Positions 1 to 8,002 of a stretch of 64,000 nucleotides of DNA are shown here, one piece after another. The stretch spans positions 186,001 to 250,000 of the forward strand of contig NZ_JALJCL010000001.1 of NCBI RefSeq assembly GCF_023698535.1, written 5' to 3'. A program made the translations under genes and the position numbers. The notes beneath the pieces are model-generated. The model was not told where the DNA came from. It searched no databases and saw only the letters and a program-made list of their open reading frames with translations. The stretch's first letter is position 1, and every line of letters starts with the position of its first letter. Source of the DNA: Halorientalis regularis (lineage in GTDB: Archaea; Halobacteriota; Halobacteria; Halobacteriales; Haloarculaceae).

Positions 1-989
1 CGACTGGTAGCGTCTTCCCGGGTGACGCGCTCGACGGTCCCCGTGAGGTCCGGATCGTTCGCCCCCAGTTCCACGGCCTCCGGTCTGACGGTGAGGTGGG
101 TCGCGTCGCGGTCGCCGTCGAGCAGTCGGTCCGCCCGGTCGCCAAGCGCCGAAAGCGGGACGACGTTGCTCCCCGTGAATCGGGCCACGAGGGGGGAGGC
201 GGGCCGCTCGAACACGTCCTCGGGCGTGCCGGTCTGGACCACCTGCCCGTCGTTCATCACGACGATCCGGTCGGCCAGCGCCCGCGCCGTCGTCCGGTCG
301 TGGGTGACGTAGATCGACGTCACGTCCGCCAGCACGTCCTGCAGATCGTCCCGGAGGGCCTGGCGGGTCGGCACGTCCAGCGACGAGAGCGGTTCGTCCA
401 GCAACAGGACTGCGGGGTCGACCGCTAGCGCGCGCGCGAGCGCCACGCGCTGGGCCTCACCGCCCGAGAGCGTCGGCGGGTAGCGCTCGGCCAGGTCCGC
501 GACGCCCAGGTCCGCGAGCAGGCGCAGTCCGGGCGGTTCCGGGGCTGGACCCGTGCCGCCACGGAGGCGTCGCCACAGTTTCGAGACCGTCGAGCGTGGT
601 CGACTGATGGCCGACCCGAATCGCCCGAGAGCCGACCGAAATCGGTCGGCGAGCGATGCGACCCAGCCGTCGTCGGTCCACTCGTATCGCGTCCCGAACC
701 CTACGTTCTCGCTGACGGTCATGTGCGGAAAGAGCGCGTAGTCCTGGAAGACGAACGCGAAGTCCCGGCCCTCCGGCGGGCGGTCCGAGAGGACGAGTTC
801 GTCGTTATCGACGGTGCCCTCGTGGTCGTGAAAGCCCGCGACGGTCTCCAGCAGGAGGGTCTTGCCGCTCCCGCTCGGGCCGAGGATGACGACCGTCTCG
901 CCGTCCCGCACCGAGAAGTCCGCGGCGACGTGGAATGCGTCGGCCCCGTCGGCCGAGAACGTCGCCTCGACGTCGACTTCGAGGGTCAT
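1..989 (-). CDS. wtpC: Tungstate/molybdate ABC transporter ATP-binding protein (partial, 3' end outside window)
   Basis: ATPase that powers oxyanion import with the adjacent permease and binding protein. Walker A (GPSGSGKT), the Q-loop (FVFQDYALFPHMT), the signature LSGGEAQ and Walker B (VLLLDEP) are all readable. A C-terminal regulatory segment begins (LTVRPEAVEL) before the window edge cuts the gene. The ATG overlaps the permease stop by 4 nt (ATGA), so the two are translationally coupled. Odd feature: between the Q-loop region and the signature there is an extra stretch of about 35 residues rich in Arg and Ser that typical ModC/WtpC ATPases lack. The tungstate-versus-molybdate choice rests on the WtpA-like partner. 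Confidence 0.88.
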   Translation of the reverse strand, partial: MTLEVDVEATFSADGADAFHVAADFSVRDGETVVILGPSGSGKTLLLETVAGFHDHEGTVDNDELVLSDRPPEGRDFAFVFQDYALFPHMTVSENVGFGTRYEWTDDGWVASLADRFRSALGRFGSAISRPRSTVSKLWRRLRGGTGPAPEPPGLRLLADLGVADLAERYPPTLSGGEAQRVALARALAVDPAVLLLDEPLSSLDVPTRQALRDDLQDVLADVTSIYVTHDRTTARALADRIVVMNDGQVVQTGTPEDVFERPASPLVARFTGSNVVPLSALGDRADRLLDGDRDATHLTVRPEAVELGANDPDLTGTVERVTREDATS

Positions 990-1963
990 GCCACACCCTG
1001 CGTCGTCGTCGCGTCGGTCGTGAGCCAGCGCACCAGCAGGAAGATCGCGGCGGAGACCGCGAGCAACAGGGCCGCGACCGCGCCGCTCTCGTCGAGGCCG
1101 CCCTGCAGGTAGGTGTTGTAGACGAACACGGGCGCGTGCTGGGCGATCACCCGCTCGCCTGCCGGCGGATAGAAGAACTCGACGCTGTAGGCGACGACCG
1201 CGACCGCCCCGAATTCCGAAACCGACCGCGCCCACGCGAGGACACCCCCGGTGACCATCCCTCGGACCGCGAGCGGCCCGGTCACCCGGCGGAAGGCTTG
1301 CCACGGGCTCGCACCGTGGACGCGTGCGGCGTACTCCAGCCGGTCGTCCACCGACTCGAACGCTTCGCGGGCCGCGTTGACCGCGTAGGGGGCACTGACG
1401 AACGTGAGCGCCAGCACCATCCCGGGAAGCGTCCCCAGCACGGAGAGTCCCGGGAGGGCCCCACCCTGGCCGAACCCGAAGAGGATAATGATGCCCGCGA
1501 CGCTGTGGGGCACGACGAGCGGGAGGTCCACCAGACTCTCGACCAGCGGTTGCCCAGTGAAGCCCCGCGAAAGATGGTAGGCCAGCGGGACGCCGAGCGC
1601 CAGGCTCGCGACGGCGGCGAGCAGCGGCGCGTAGACACCCAGGTACAGCACGCGGTGGACGCCCGGGTCCAGAGCTTTCTCGGCGATCAGCGAGGGGGAC
1701 TGGCGGGCGGCGAAGAGGAGCAGTGGGAGCCCGAGCGCGACCAGCAGGACGCTCCCGAGGGTCGCCATCGCGACGCCGAACAGGCCGCGCCGGGATGCAA
1801 ACCCGAGGCCAGCGGCGCTCAGGACGACGAAGACGGCGTAGAGGGTGGGCCGGCCCAGCGAGTAGGCGGCGGCAAAGGCCACGAGCTGGACGGCAACGAC
1901 CGCCAGGGCGACCGAGCCGCGGCCGAGGGCGTGCAACGGGAGCGGCGGCGTTCGTGTTGCCAT
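986..1963 (-). CDS. wtpB: Tungstate/molybdate ABC transporter permease
   Basis: A 325-residue integral membrane protein with about nine or more hydrophobic helices. It carries the EAA-type loop of binding-protein-dependent permeases, visible as an EYAARVHGASPWQAFRRVT stretch around residues 215-235, which docks on the ATPase. It would form the channel for tungstate or molybdate. It lies between the binding protein, 47 nt upstream, and the ATPase, with which it overlaps by 4 nt, in a leftward wtpABC operon. Family membership is clear. Substrate is inferred from neighbours. Confidence 0.88.
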   Translation of the reverse strand: MATRTPPLPLHALGRGSVALAVVAVQLVAFAAAYSLGRPTLYAVFVVLSAAGLGFASRRGLFGVAMATLGSVLLVALGLPLLLFAARQSPSLIAEKALDPGVHRVLYLGVYAPLLAAVASLALGVPLAYHLSRGFTGQPLVESLVDLPLVVPHSVAGIIILFGFGQGGALPGLSVLGTLPGMVLALTFVSAPYAVNAAREAFESVDDRLEYAARVHGASPWQAFRRVTGPLAVRGMVTGGVLAWARSVSEFGAVAVVAYSVEFFYPPAGERVIAQHAPVFVYNTYLQGGLDESGAVAALLLAVSAAIFLLVRWLTTDATTTQGVA

Positions 1964-2010
1964 CTAGTTGGGGGTGCCGGTGGGAGCGTAGTGAGCCTTC
2001 CGCTCGGTCG

Positions 2011-3060
2011 TCACGCGTCCAGCTGGAGCGGGCCGAGCGTCTCCTTGGCCTCGGCGTGTTGCATGACCCGGTCGGGAACGCTCCCCTCGCCACTGGCGTT
2101 GACGGCGGGCGTCTCGACCGGCTGGAGACCCTTGTCCCGCAGGATCTGCCTGCCGGGTTCGGTGATCATGTACTCCACCCAGCGCGCCCCGTTCTCGGGA
2201 TCCCGGGCAACGCTCGGAACCGTCATCCCGTAGGCGATGGGTGCGCCGACGTAGGTCGTGTCCTCGGTCTCGACCTGGGCTTTCGCGTAGTGTTCGGCGT
2301 ACTTGTCGTTGGCCTTCGAGAGGTCGACCTGTGGCTGAAGGTCGACGTAGGGCAGGTCCGAGGACGTGCTGATCGACTGGTAGTAGAATACGTAGTCGAG
2401 TTCGCCACTCTTGAGCTGGCTCTCAAGGTTCGTCTCGGTCCCCGTCGGCACCGTCGAGTTGTCCCGCATCGCCTGGTAGGTCGACTCGTCGTAGAGTCGG
2501 CTCCCCTCGAACTTCTCTTTCCCGAGTTGCTGGGCCATCACCGCGCGATAGCCACCGGGGTCGACGGCGGGGTCGCTGTGGCCGATAGTCACGTCGTCGC
2601 GCGAGAGGACGTCCCACCAGTTGTCCGTCCCGATCTCGTCGGCTCCAGGCGAGTCCTCACGGTACTGAATCGACATGGCGTTGGTCGTGAACACGATGAG
2701 CCACTCGCCGTACTCCCCGAGTACCATGTCCCGGATGAGTCGGAAGTCCGAGACGCCCAGCACGTCCGCCCGGCGGCCCTGTTCGGTGATCTTCTTCGTC
2801 GAGCCGACCGAGCCCTTCGCCTCCCGGGTCACGTCGATTCCAGTCTTCTCCTCGAACTGCGGTTCGGCCGCACTGAACGGCGGCGCGAGGCTCCCGGCGT
2901 GGAACGCCAGTATCGACCCCGGCGAGTCGCCGCTTCCGCCTCCACCGCCGATACACCCGGCCAGCGCCGCTGCACCCGTCGCGCCCGCCGCCGCCAGGAA
3001 TCCCCGTCGTGTCCGGTCCGTCGCTCCCGTCTTCCCCTGCGATCCGTTGCGTTGTGCCAT
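2011..3060 (-). CDS. wtpA: Tungstate/molybdate-binding lipoprotein
   Basis: Extracellular solute-binding protein of 349 aa. The N-terminus has a twin-arginine signal (RR at 18-19, RRGFLAAAG) followed by a lipobox LAGC with Cys36, so it is probably exported folded and lipid-anchored. Just after the Gly-rich linker comes FHAGSLAPPF, the hallmark start of archaeal WtpA proteins; VGAPIAYGMTV lies further on. The chosen ATG at 3060 precedes the Tat motif; the frame is open upstream for another 240 codons but that part reads as non-protein-like Ser/Arg sequence opposite the regulator gene. It leads the wtpABC operon and diverges from a ModE-like regulator 67 nt away. Confidence 0.9.
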   Translation of the reverse strand: MAQRNGSQGKTGATDRTRRGFLAAAGATGAAALAGCIGGGGGSGDSPGSILAFHAGSLAPPFSAAEPQFEEKTGIDVTREAKGSVGSTKKITEQGRRADVLGVSDFRLIRDMVLGEYGEWLIVFTTNAMSIQYREDSPGADEIGTDNWWDVLSRDDVTIGHSDPAVDPGGYRAVMAQQLGKEKFEGSRLYDESTYQAMRDNSTVPTGTETNLESQLKSGELDYVFYYQSISTSSDLPYVDLQPQVDLSKANDKYAEHYAKAQVETEDTTYVGAPIAYGMTVPSVARDPENGARWVEYMITEPGRQILRDKGLQPVETPAVNASGEGSVPDRVMQHAEAKETLGPLQLDA

Positions 3061-3087
3061 AGTCGATACAACGCTGTTGTGCGGCCC

Positions 3088-3108
3088 CTGACATAACAGT
3101 TTTGTCAG
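3088..3108. promoter_or_regulatory. Inverted repeat in the wtpA/regulator divergent promoter
   Basis: The 67-nt gap between the divergent genes contains a perfect 6-bp inverted repeat, CTGACA and TGTCAG, separated by a 9-nt AT-rich spacer (TAACAGTTT). It lies about 28 nt before the wtpA ATG and 20 nt before the regulator ATG, so a bound protein would cover both core promoters. The likely ligand is the adjacent ModE-like protein, by inference. Confidence 0.5.
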
Positions 3109-3127
3109 TGCTTGGCAACCATCGGCC

Positions 3128-3823
3128 ATGGACGTGTCCCCGGATTTCGACGTGCAACTCGGTCGCGACGGCATCGCGCTGACGGTTCGAGACCGGGAGT
3201 TACTGGCCGCCATCGACGAGGCGGGTTCGCTGAACGCCGCGGCGGACTCGCTGGGCCGCTCGTACGCCCACGCGCAGCGTCGCGTGGTCGAACTCGAAGA
3301 CGCGTTCGGCTCGCTGGTCGACCGGAGTCGCGGCGGCGGGGGCGGCGGCGGGAGCGAACTCACCGACCGCGCCCGGGAGTTGCTGGCGACGTTCGACCGC
3401 GTTCGCGCGGAGTTCGCGGGCGTCGCCGAGGCCGACGAGACGGTCCTGACGGGCCGCGTCGTCGAGCGTGACGGCGAACTCGCCACCGTCGAGACCGAGG
3501 CGGGTCGAATTCGGGCCGTGACGCCGCCGGACTGCACCGCAGTCGTCGTCACGATCCGCGCCGACGCGGTGACGCTGAACCGGCCGGCCGATGCCCCCGA
3601 ACCCGGCGGGACGAGCGCGCGCAACCGGTTCGAGGGGGAGGTGGTCGGCGTCGACCGCGGGGAGACGCTGGCCCGCGTGTCGGTCGCGGTCGATCCGGAC
3701 CTGCCCCTGGCTGCGCTCGTGACTGTCGAGAGCGTCGAGCGATTGGGACTGGCGGCCGGAACGCCGGTCGTCGCGACGTTCAAGGCGACCGCGACGCGTG
3801 CCGTCGCGCGAGCGGAGTCTTAA
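3128..3823 (+). CDS. ModE-like transcriptional regulator (LysR-type HTH plus TOBE/Mop domain)
   Basis: A 231-aa regulator. Residues 15-80 form a ModE/LysR-type winged helix (LLAAIDEAGSLNAAADSLG, then the Gly-rich wing before SELTDRARELL). The C-terminal part from about residue 160 (SARNRFEGEVVGVD) is a Mop/TOBE domain, the oxyanion-binding module. It is divergent from wtpABC, so it probably senses molybdate or tungstate and controls uptake and perhaps itself through the palindrome between them. The run of seven Gly codons near residue 70 corresponds to the Gly-rich wing seen in ModE proteins and is not an error. Confidence 0.85.
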   Translation: MDVSPDFDVQLGRDGIALTVRDRELLAAIDEAGSLNAAADSLGRSYAHAQRRVVELEDAFGSLVDRSRGGGGGGGSELTDRARELLATFDRVRAEFAGVAEADETVLTGRVVERDGELATVETEAGRIRAVTPPDCTAVVVTIRADAVTLNRPADAPEPGGTSARNRFEGEVVGVDRGETLARVSVAVDPDLPLAALVTVESVERLGLAAGTPVVATFKATATRAVARAES

Positions 3824-3855
3824 GGCTTACCCGGGCGGCCTGCCTGGGACGCCAT

Positions 3856-4338
3856 ATGCCGACGATCTCCGAACTCTCCGACGTTCTCGACTGGGAGGCG
3901 GTCACGGTGATGCGCGCCATCGACGAACACGAGGGGGCCGGCGTCGACGTACTGGTCGAGGCGACAGGCCTCGATCGGTCGCAGGTCGAGAACCGCTGTC
4001 AGCAACTCTCGACGCTCGGACTGGCCACCGAAACCGAGACCGACGGCGGCGTGATCCACGAGTTGACCGGCTCCGGCCACGGTGCTGTGGGCTCGGGGCT
4101 CTACGACGAGTACGATATGCTCGGCGACGCCAACCTCGACGAACTCGCCGAGCAAGTCGCCGACCTACTCGACCGACGCGACGAACTCCAGGCGCGGGTC
4201 CGGCAACTCGGCGACGACGCGACGGAACTCAAGACCCGCGCCGAACGCCAGTTCGGCGACCGCGAGGACGTGAGCGATGAGTTCGAGTCGCTAATGGACG
4301 ACGTGGAGGCACTGGAGCGGGCACTGAGCGAGGAGTAG
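3856..4338 (+). CDS. Conserved-type haloarchaeal protein with N-terminal HTH and C-terminal coiled coil
   Basis: A 160-aa acidic soluble protein. Residues 15-65 look like a winged-helix fold (VTVMRAIDEHEGAGVDVLVE, then DRSQVENRCQQLSTLGLA). Residues 95-160 are heptad-rich and very likely a coiled coil (LADLLDRRDELQARVRQLGDD). No signal peptide or membrane segment. It follows the ModE-like gene by 32 nt on the same strand but shows no functional link. Role unknown: a small DNA-binding regulator is possible from the HTH-like part. Confidence 0.65.
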   Translation: MPTISELSDVLDWEAVTVMRAIDEHEGAGVDVLVEATGLDRSQVENRCQQLSTLGLATETETDGGVIHELTGSGHGAVGSGLYDEYDMLGDANLDELAEQVADLLDRRDELQARVRQLGDDATELKTRAERQFGDREDVSDEFESLMDDVEALERALSEE

Positions 4339-4346
4339 GCAGGCAC

Positions 4347-4526
4347 TCACGTTTCGCTCCCGGTTCGATGGCCGCCCCGTGCGATGGAGACGCCGAACCA
4401 GAGCGCCGAGACGCCGAGGACTCCGACGGCGACCCGGGCCAGCGGTCGGTCGAGGTAGAAGACGGCTCCGAGACAGACGACGCCGACCATCCACACGTAG
4501 CCGGCACCTCAGTTTTCGAGACCCAT
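4347..4526 (-). pseudogene. Small two-helix membrane protein ORF, possibly interrupted by an in-frame TGA
   Basis: Reading leftward from the ATG at 4526 gives MGLEN, then a TGA stop (4509-4511), then GAGYVWMVGVVCLGAVFY and a second hydrophobic stretch (VAVGVLGVSALWFGVSIAR), ending at TGA 4347-4349. Frame is kept throughout, and a TGG in place of the TGA would give one 59-residue protein with two membrane helices. Alternatively translation begins at GTG 4496 for 49 aa. Codon use is haloarchaeal. Function unknown. Broken gene, late start or sequence error are all possible. Confidence 0.4.
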
Positions 4527-4566
4527 GGAGGTTCGTTCGAGTCAACGAGCCAGATGTTTTGGGTTA

Positions 4567-5430
4567 TCACTCCCCGTACTCGTAGAACCCCTTCCCGGAC
4601 TTCTTCCCGAGGTCGCCGGCCTCGACTTTCCGCTTGAGCAGGTACGGCGGCTGGTACCGGTCACCGAGTTCCTCGTGGAGCGTCTCCATCGCGTCGAGAC
4701 AGATGTCGAGACCGATGTGGTCGGCCAGTTCCAGCGGGCCCATCGGGACGTTCGTGCCGAGTTTCATCCCGCGGTCCATGTCGGCTTTCGTGGCGACACC
4801 CTCGTCGTAAGCGCGGATGCCTTCGGCGATCCAGGGCATCAGGACGCGGTTGGTGACGAACCCGGGCTTGTCGTCGGACTCCCAGGTCGTCTTGCCCACG
4901 TCCTCGGCGAGGTCGTGGGCGAGCTGGGCGACCGCGTCGCTCGTCCGTTCGCCGACGACCACTTCGACGCCCTCCATCAGCGGGACGGGGTTCATGAAGT
5001 GCAGGCCGACCACCTGCTCGGCGCGGTCGGTCGCGCTCGCGATGGCGGTGATCGAGAGGGTGCTGGTGTTCGTGGCGAGGACCACGTCAGCGTCGACCGT
5101 CCCGTCCAGGTCGGCGAACACGTCGCGTTTGATGTCCATGTTCTCGACGATGGCCTCGACGACGAAATCGCAGGCCGCCAGGTCTCCGAGGTCGGTCGTG
5201 CCGGTGACCCGTTCGCGGGCCGCGGTGGCCGCCTCGCTGGTGAGCTTGTCTTTCTCCTCGAACCGCGAGAGGCTGGACTCGATGCCCTGCAGTCCCTCCT
5301 CGACCAGATCCGCCTCGACGTCCCGCATCACCACGTCGTAGCCGCTGGTCGCCGCGGCCTGTGCGATGCCGTGGCCCATGGTTCCCGCGCCGACGACGCC
5401 CCAGGTCTCGATTTCGTCGAATCCGCGCAT
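4567..5430 (-). CDS. hbd: 3-hydroxyacyl-CoA dehydrogenase (HBD type)
   Basis: A 287-aa NAD(P)-dependent oxidoreductase that interconverts 3-hydroxyacyl-CoA and 3-oxoacyl-CoA in beta-oxidation or polyhydroxyalkanoate-related metabolism. The Rossmann motif GAGTMGHGIAQ is at residues 12-22. The family motifs LATNTSTLSI and GLHFMNPVPLMEGVEVV (catalytic His) and the C-terminal GKKSGKGFYEY are present. Length matches single-domain HBD enzymes. The start at 5430 (MRGFDEIE) places the Rossmann strand close to the N-terminus; the open frame extends 22 codons further but without dehydrogenase similarity. It is monocistronic and divergent from the aldolase gene. Confidence 0.92.
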   Translation of the reverse strand: MRGFDEIETWGVVGAGTMGHGIAQAAATSGYDVVMRDVEADLVEEGLQGIESSLSRFEEKDKLTSEAATAARERVTGTTDLGDLAACDFVVEAIVENMDIKRDVFADLDGTVDADVVLATNTSTLSITAIASATDRAEQVVGLHFMNPVPLMEGVEVVVGERTSDAVAQLAHDLAEDVGKTTWESDDKPGFVTNRVLMPWIAEGIRAYDEGVATKADMDRGMKLGTNVPMGPLELADHIGLDICLDAMETLHEELGDRYQPPYLLKRKVEAGDLGKKSGKGFYEYGE

Positions 5431-5550
5431 GGCGGGTGAGACCACGCCGACCTGCGTAAGTGTGTCGACGGTTCCTGTTCCGAGAGCACTGATCACTGCT
5501 GAGAAAATTTACTCGCACACGGAGCAGTATTTCGCTGCCCGTCTCCAACA

Positions 5551-5559
5551 ACTTAATTA
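5551..5559 (+). promoter_or_regulatory. TATA-like box of the aldolase/FBPase operon
   Basis: The sequence ACTTAATTA is centred about 31 nt before the ATG at 5586. With the usual archaeal spacing of about 26 nt, the transcript would start some 5 nt before the start codon, giving a nearly leaderless message. This is positional evidence only. Confidence 0.4.
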
Positions 5560-5585
5560 GCGAACGTGGGGCAGAGAAAGGTGAG

Positions 5586-6404
5586 ATGATCCCTATCGAC
5601 GACAGCCCCCTGACCCGGGACGGGAAGGTGCTGATCCTGGCGTACGACCACGGCCTGGAACACGGCCCGGTCGACTTCGAGGACGTACCGGAGAGCGCAG
5701 ACCCCGCACACGTCTTCGACGTGGCGACCCACGACGCCGTGACCTCCCTCGCGGTCCAGAAGGGCGTCGCGGAAGCGTACTACCCCTCCTACGAGGACGA
5801 CGTGGACCTGCTGGCCAAGCTCAACGGCACGTCGAACCTCTGGCGGGGCGAGCCCAACTCCGCGGTCAACTGGACGGTCGACTACGCACACGAGATCGGT
5901 GCCGACTCCATCGGGTTCACCGTCTACGGCGGCTCCAATCACGAGATCGAGATGGTCGAGGAGTTCCGTGAGGCGCAGGAACGCGCCCATCAGGAGTACG
6001 ACATGCCGGTCGTCATGTGGTCCTACCCGCGGGGTCAGGGCCTGCGCAACGCCAAGACGCCCGAGAGCATCGCCTACTCGGCCCGGCTGGGCCTCGAACT
6101 CGGCGCGGACGTGGCCAAGGTGAAGTATCCCGGCAGTCAAGACGCGATGGAAGAGACCGTCCGGATGGCCGGCAAGACGAAGGTCGTCATGTCCGGCGGC
6201 TCGAAGCGCTCCGACGAAGAGTTCCTCAGCAACGTCAAGAGCGTCATCGACGCGGGTGGCGCGGGACTGGCGGTCGGCCGGAACGTCTTCCAGCGCGAGA
6301 ACCCCGAACGCATCCTCGACGCTCTGGAGAAAGTCATCTTCGAGGAGTCCTCCGTCGAGGAGGCCCTGGCCGCCGCCGAGGGCGCGGCCCCCGAAGCCGA
6401 ATAG
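5586..6404 (+). CDS. fba: Archaeal class I fructose-bisphosphate aldolase (DhnA/DeoC family)
   Basis: A 272-aa TIM-barrel aldolase. The start (LILAYDHGLEHGP) and the strand GADVAKVKYPG are characteristic of archaeal class I aldolases; K180 in KVKYPG is the likely Schiff-base lysine. The phosphate-binding segment (VVMSGGSKRSDEEF, GGAGLAVGRNVFQR) follows. The same family includes 2-amino-3,7-dideoxyheptulosonate synthase (AroA'), but direct linkage to fructose-1,6-bisphosphatase, which begins at the next base after the stop, favours a gluconeogenic or glycolytic aldolase. A short acidic tail ends the protein. Confidence 0.85.
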   Translation: MIPIDDSPLTRDGKVLILAYDHGLEHGPVDFEDVPESADPAHVFDVATHDAVTSLAVQKGVAEAYYPSYEDDVDLLAKLNGTSNLWRGEPNSAVNWTVDYAHEIGADSIGFTVYGGSNHEIEMVEEFREAQERAHQEYDMPVVMWSYPRGQGLRNAKTPESIAYSARLGLELGADVAKVKYPGSQDAMEETVRMAGKTKVVMSGGSKRSDEEFLSNVKSVIDAGGAGLAVGRNVFQRENPERILDALEKVIFEESSVEEALAAAEGAAPEAE

Positions 6405-7268
6405 ATGAGCGAGGTAGTGTCGGCAATCGTCGACGTGGTCACCGAGACCGCACCCGACGTGCGGGCGGGCCTGACTGGTCGGCGCGAGTACGAGACCAGC
6501 GAGAACCCGTCGGGCGAGCAGATGCTGGCGGCCGACCGCCACGCCGACGAGTTGCTCGAAGACCGCCTGCTCGCAATCGACGGCGTCGCCAGCTACGCCA
6601 GCGAGGAGCGCGAAGGGATCGTCGAAGACGAGGAATCCGACGGCGGTCTCCACGTCGCCTGTGACCCACTCGACGGCTCGTCGAACCTGAAGTCCAACAA
6701 CGTCATGGGGACGATCCTGGCGGTGTACGACGAGCCACTCCCCGCACCGGGCCGAGCGCTCGTCGCCGCGGGCTACGTTCTTTACGGCCCGATCACGACC
6801 CTCGTGCTGGCCCGGGACGACGCGGTGACCGAGTACGTGATCGACGACACCGACGAGGGCGTCGAGCGCCGCGTGGTCGAAGAGGACGTGACGATCCCGT
6901 CCGACCCCGTGGTCTACGGGTTCGGCGGCCGCGTCCCGGACTGGCACGCCGACTTCGAGGCGTTCGTCCGCGAGATCGAGGACGAACTAAAACTCCGCTA
7001 CGGCGGCGCGATGATCGGCGACGTGAGCCAGGTCATGGAGTACGGCGGTATCTTCGCGTACCCCTCGCTGGAGTCCGCCGAGAACGGCAAACTCCGCCTC
7101 CAGTTCGAGGGGAATCCCATCGGCTACATCGTCGAGTCGGCCGGCGGCCGCTCCTCGGACGGCGAGCGGTCGCTGCTGGATGTCGAACCCGACCGACTTC
7201 ACCAGCGCGTCCCGGTCCACGTCGGGAACACCGAGCTGATCGAGCGACTGGAAGGCGCGCTGGATTGA
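6405..7268 (+). CDS. fbp: Fructose-1,6-bisphosphatase (class I type)
   Basis: A 287-aa Mg-dependent sugar phosphatase that hydrolyses fructose-1,6-bisphosphate in gluconeogenesis. The metal-binding motif CDPLDGSSNL begins at C86, with D87, D90 and G91; a second site (SLLDVEPDRLHQRVPV) is near the C-terminus. MEYGGIFAYP and KLRLQFEGNPI fit the substrate-binding part of FBPase. The ATG at 6405 directly abuts the aldolase TAG, indicating a two-gene operon for consecutive gluconeogenic steps. An inositol-phosphatase-like activity cannot be excluded, but the sequence and context support FBPase. Confidence 0.92.
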   Translation: MSEVVSAIVDVVTETAPDVRAGLTGRREYETSENPSGEQMLAADRHADELLEDRLLAIDGVASYASEEREGIVEDEESDGGLHVACDPLDGSSNLKSNNVMGTILAVYDEPLPAPGRALVAAGYVLYGPITTLVLARDDAVTEYVIDDTDEGVERRVVEEDVTIPSDPVVYGFGGRVPDWHADFEAFVREIEDELKLRYGGAMIGDVSQVMEYGGIFAYPSLESAENGKLRLQFEGNPIGYIVESAGGRSSDGERSLLDVEPDRLHQRVPVHVGNTELIERLEGALD

Positions 7269-7281
7269 CTGACGACTCGTT

Positions 7282-7914
7282 CTAGAACCGCCCGCTGGGC
7301 ACCGAGCGCTCGCTCGTCGATGCGCCCATGTGTCGCCGAGCGGCCCCGCCCATGCCGAGCGAGACGATCAGGAACAGCGGGACGACGCCGAACGGGATGA
7401 TCTGGAACGCCACGACGAGGACGGCCCCGACCAGGAGACCGAGCCAGGGGCCGCCACTGGTGAACCGGTTCAGGACGAACCGGCCGACCGAGATCACGCC
7501 GAGGATGCCCCAAGCGACGTAGAACACGACCAGCGCGATCCAGACTGGGATCGTGAGAAGTCCCATCAAGGGGATGACCGATACGAACCCGACGGCGAAC
7601 GCCAGTGTCACGAAGGCGAGTTGCACGGCGATGCCGATGGCCAGCGAGACGGGCACGTTGGCCCGAATCGCATCCAGCGACTCGTGCGTGTAGGTCTGAA
7701 ACAGCGCCAGCATGCAGATGCCGACGAAGACCGTGGCGGCGAGGCCCACAGCGATCCGAGTCTCGAGCGGGACCACCGGAGCCGTCCGTCCCACCGGCAT
7801 CGGCTGTGCCGCCCCGACGCCACTGGTGCCGACCGACAGCCCCAGCGCGACCAGCGTCGACCTGATTCCCGCCCGCTGCATCGACCGCCCACCGTCCCAC
7901 ACCCGTGCCAACAT
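7282..7914 (-). CDS. Multi-pass membrane protein of unknown function
   Basis: A 210-aa protein with an N-terminal hydrophobic segment that could be a signal peptide (residues 17-36, ending near AAQP). Four or five membrane helices follow (around 55-75, 88-110, 115-140, 155-180). The helices are rich in Val, Gly and Ala and no catalytic motif stands out. The ATG at 7914 lies about 33 nt after an AATTAATC TATA-like box, fitting an almost leaderless start; an internal ATG at 7881 is an alternative. It converges with the FBPase gene with 13 nt between stops. Confidence 0.7.
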   Translation of the reverse strand: MLARVWDGGRSMQRAGIRSTLVALGLSVGTSGVGAAQPMPVGRTAPVVPLETRIAVGLAATVFVGICMLALFQTYTHESLDAIRANVPVSLAIGIAVQLAFVTLAFAVGFVSVIPLMGLLTIPVWIALVVFYVAWGILGVISVGRFVLNRFTSGGPWLGLLVGAVLVVAFQIIPFGVVPLFLIVSLGMGGAARRHMGASTSERSVPSGRF

Positions 7915-8002
7915 CGTGTACGCCTCTGTTCGGGCTCCCCGGATTAATTGTTGGGTTTCTCACACGACGGCGCGGCGGGTGCCAGTCTCGGGGCTCCGAG
8001 AC

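Noticed and set aside
21-312. Plus-strand frames at the left edge
   Set aside because: They overlap the ATPase on the minus strand, whose Walker and signature motifs are complete.
3336-3370. GGC-rich run giving seven glycines in the ModE-like protein
   Set aside because: It corresponds to the Gly-rich wing seen in ModE proteins, so it is probably not a slippage artefact.
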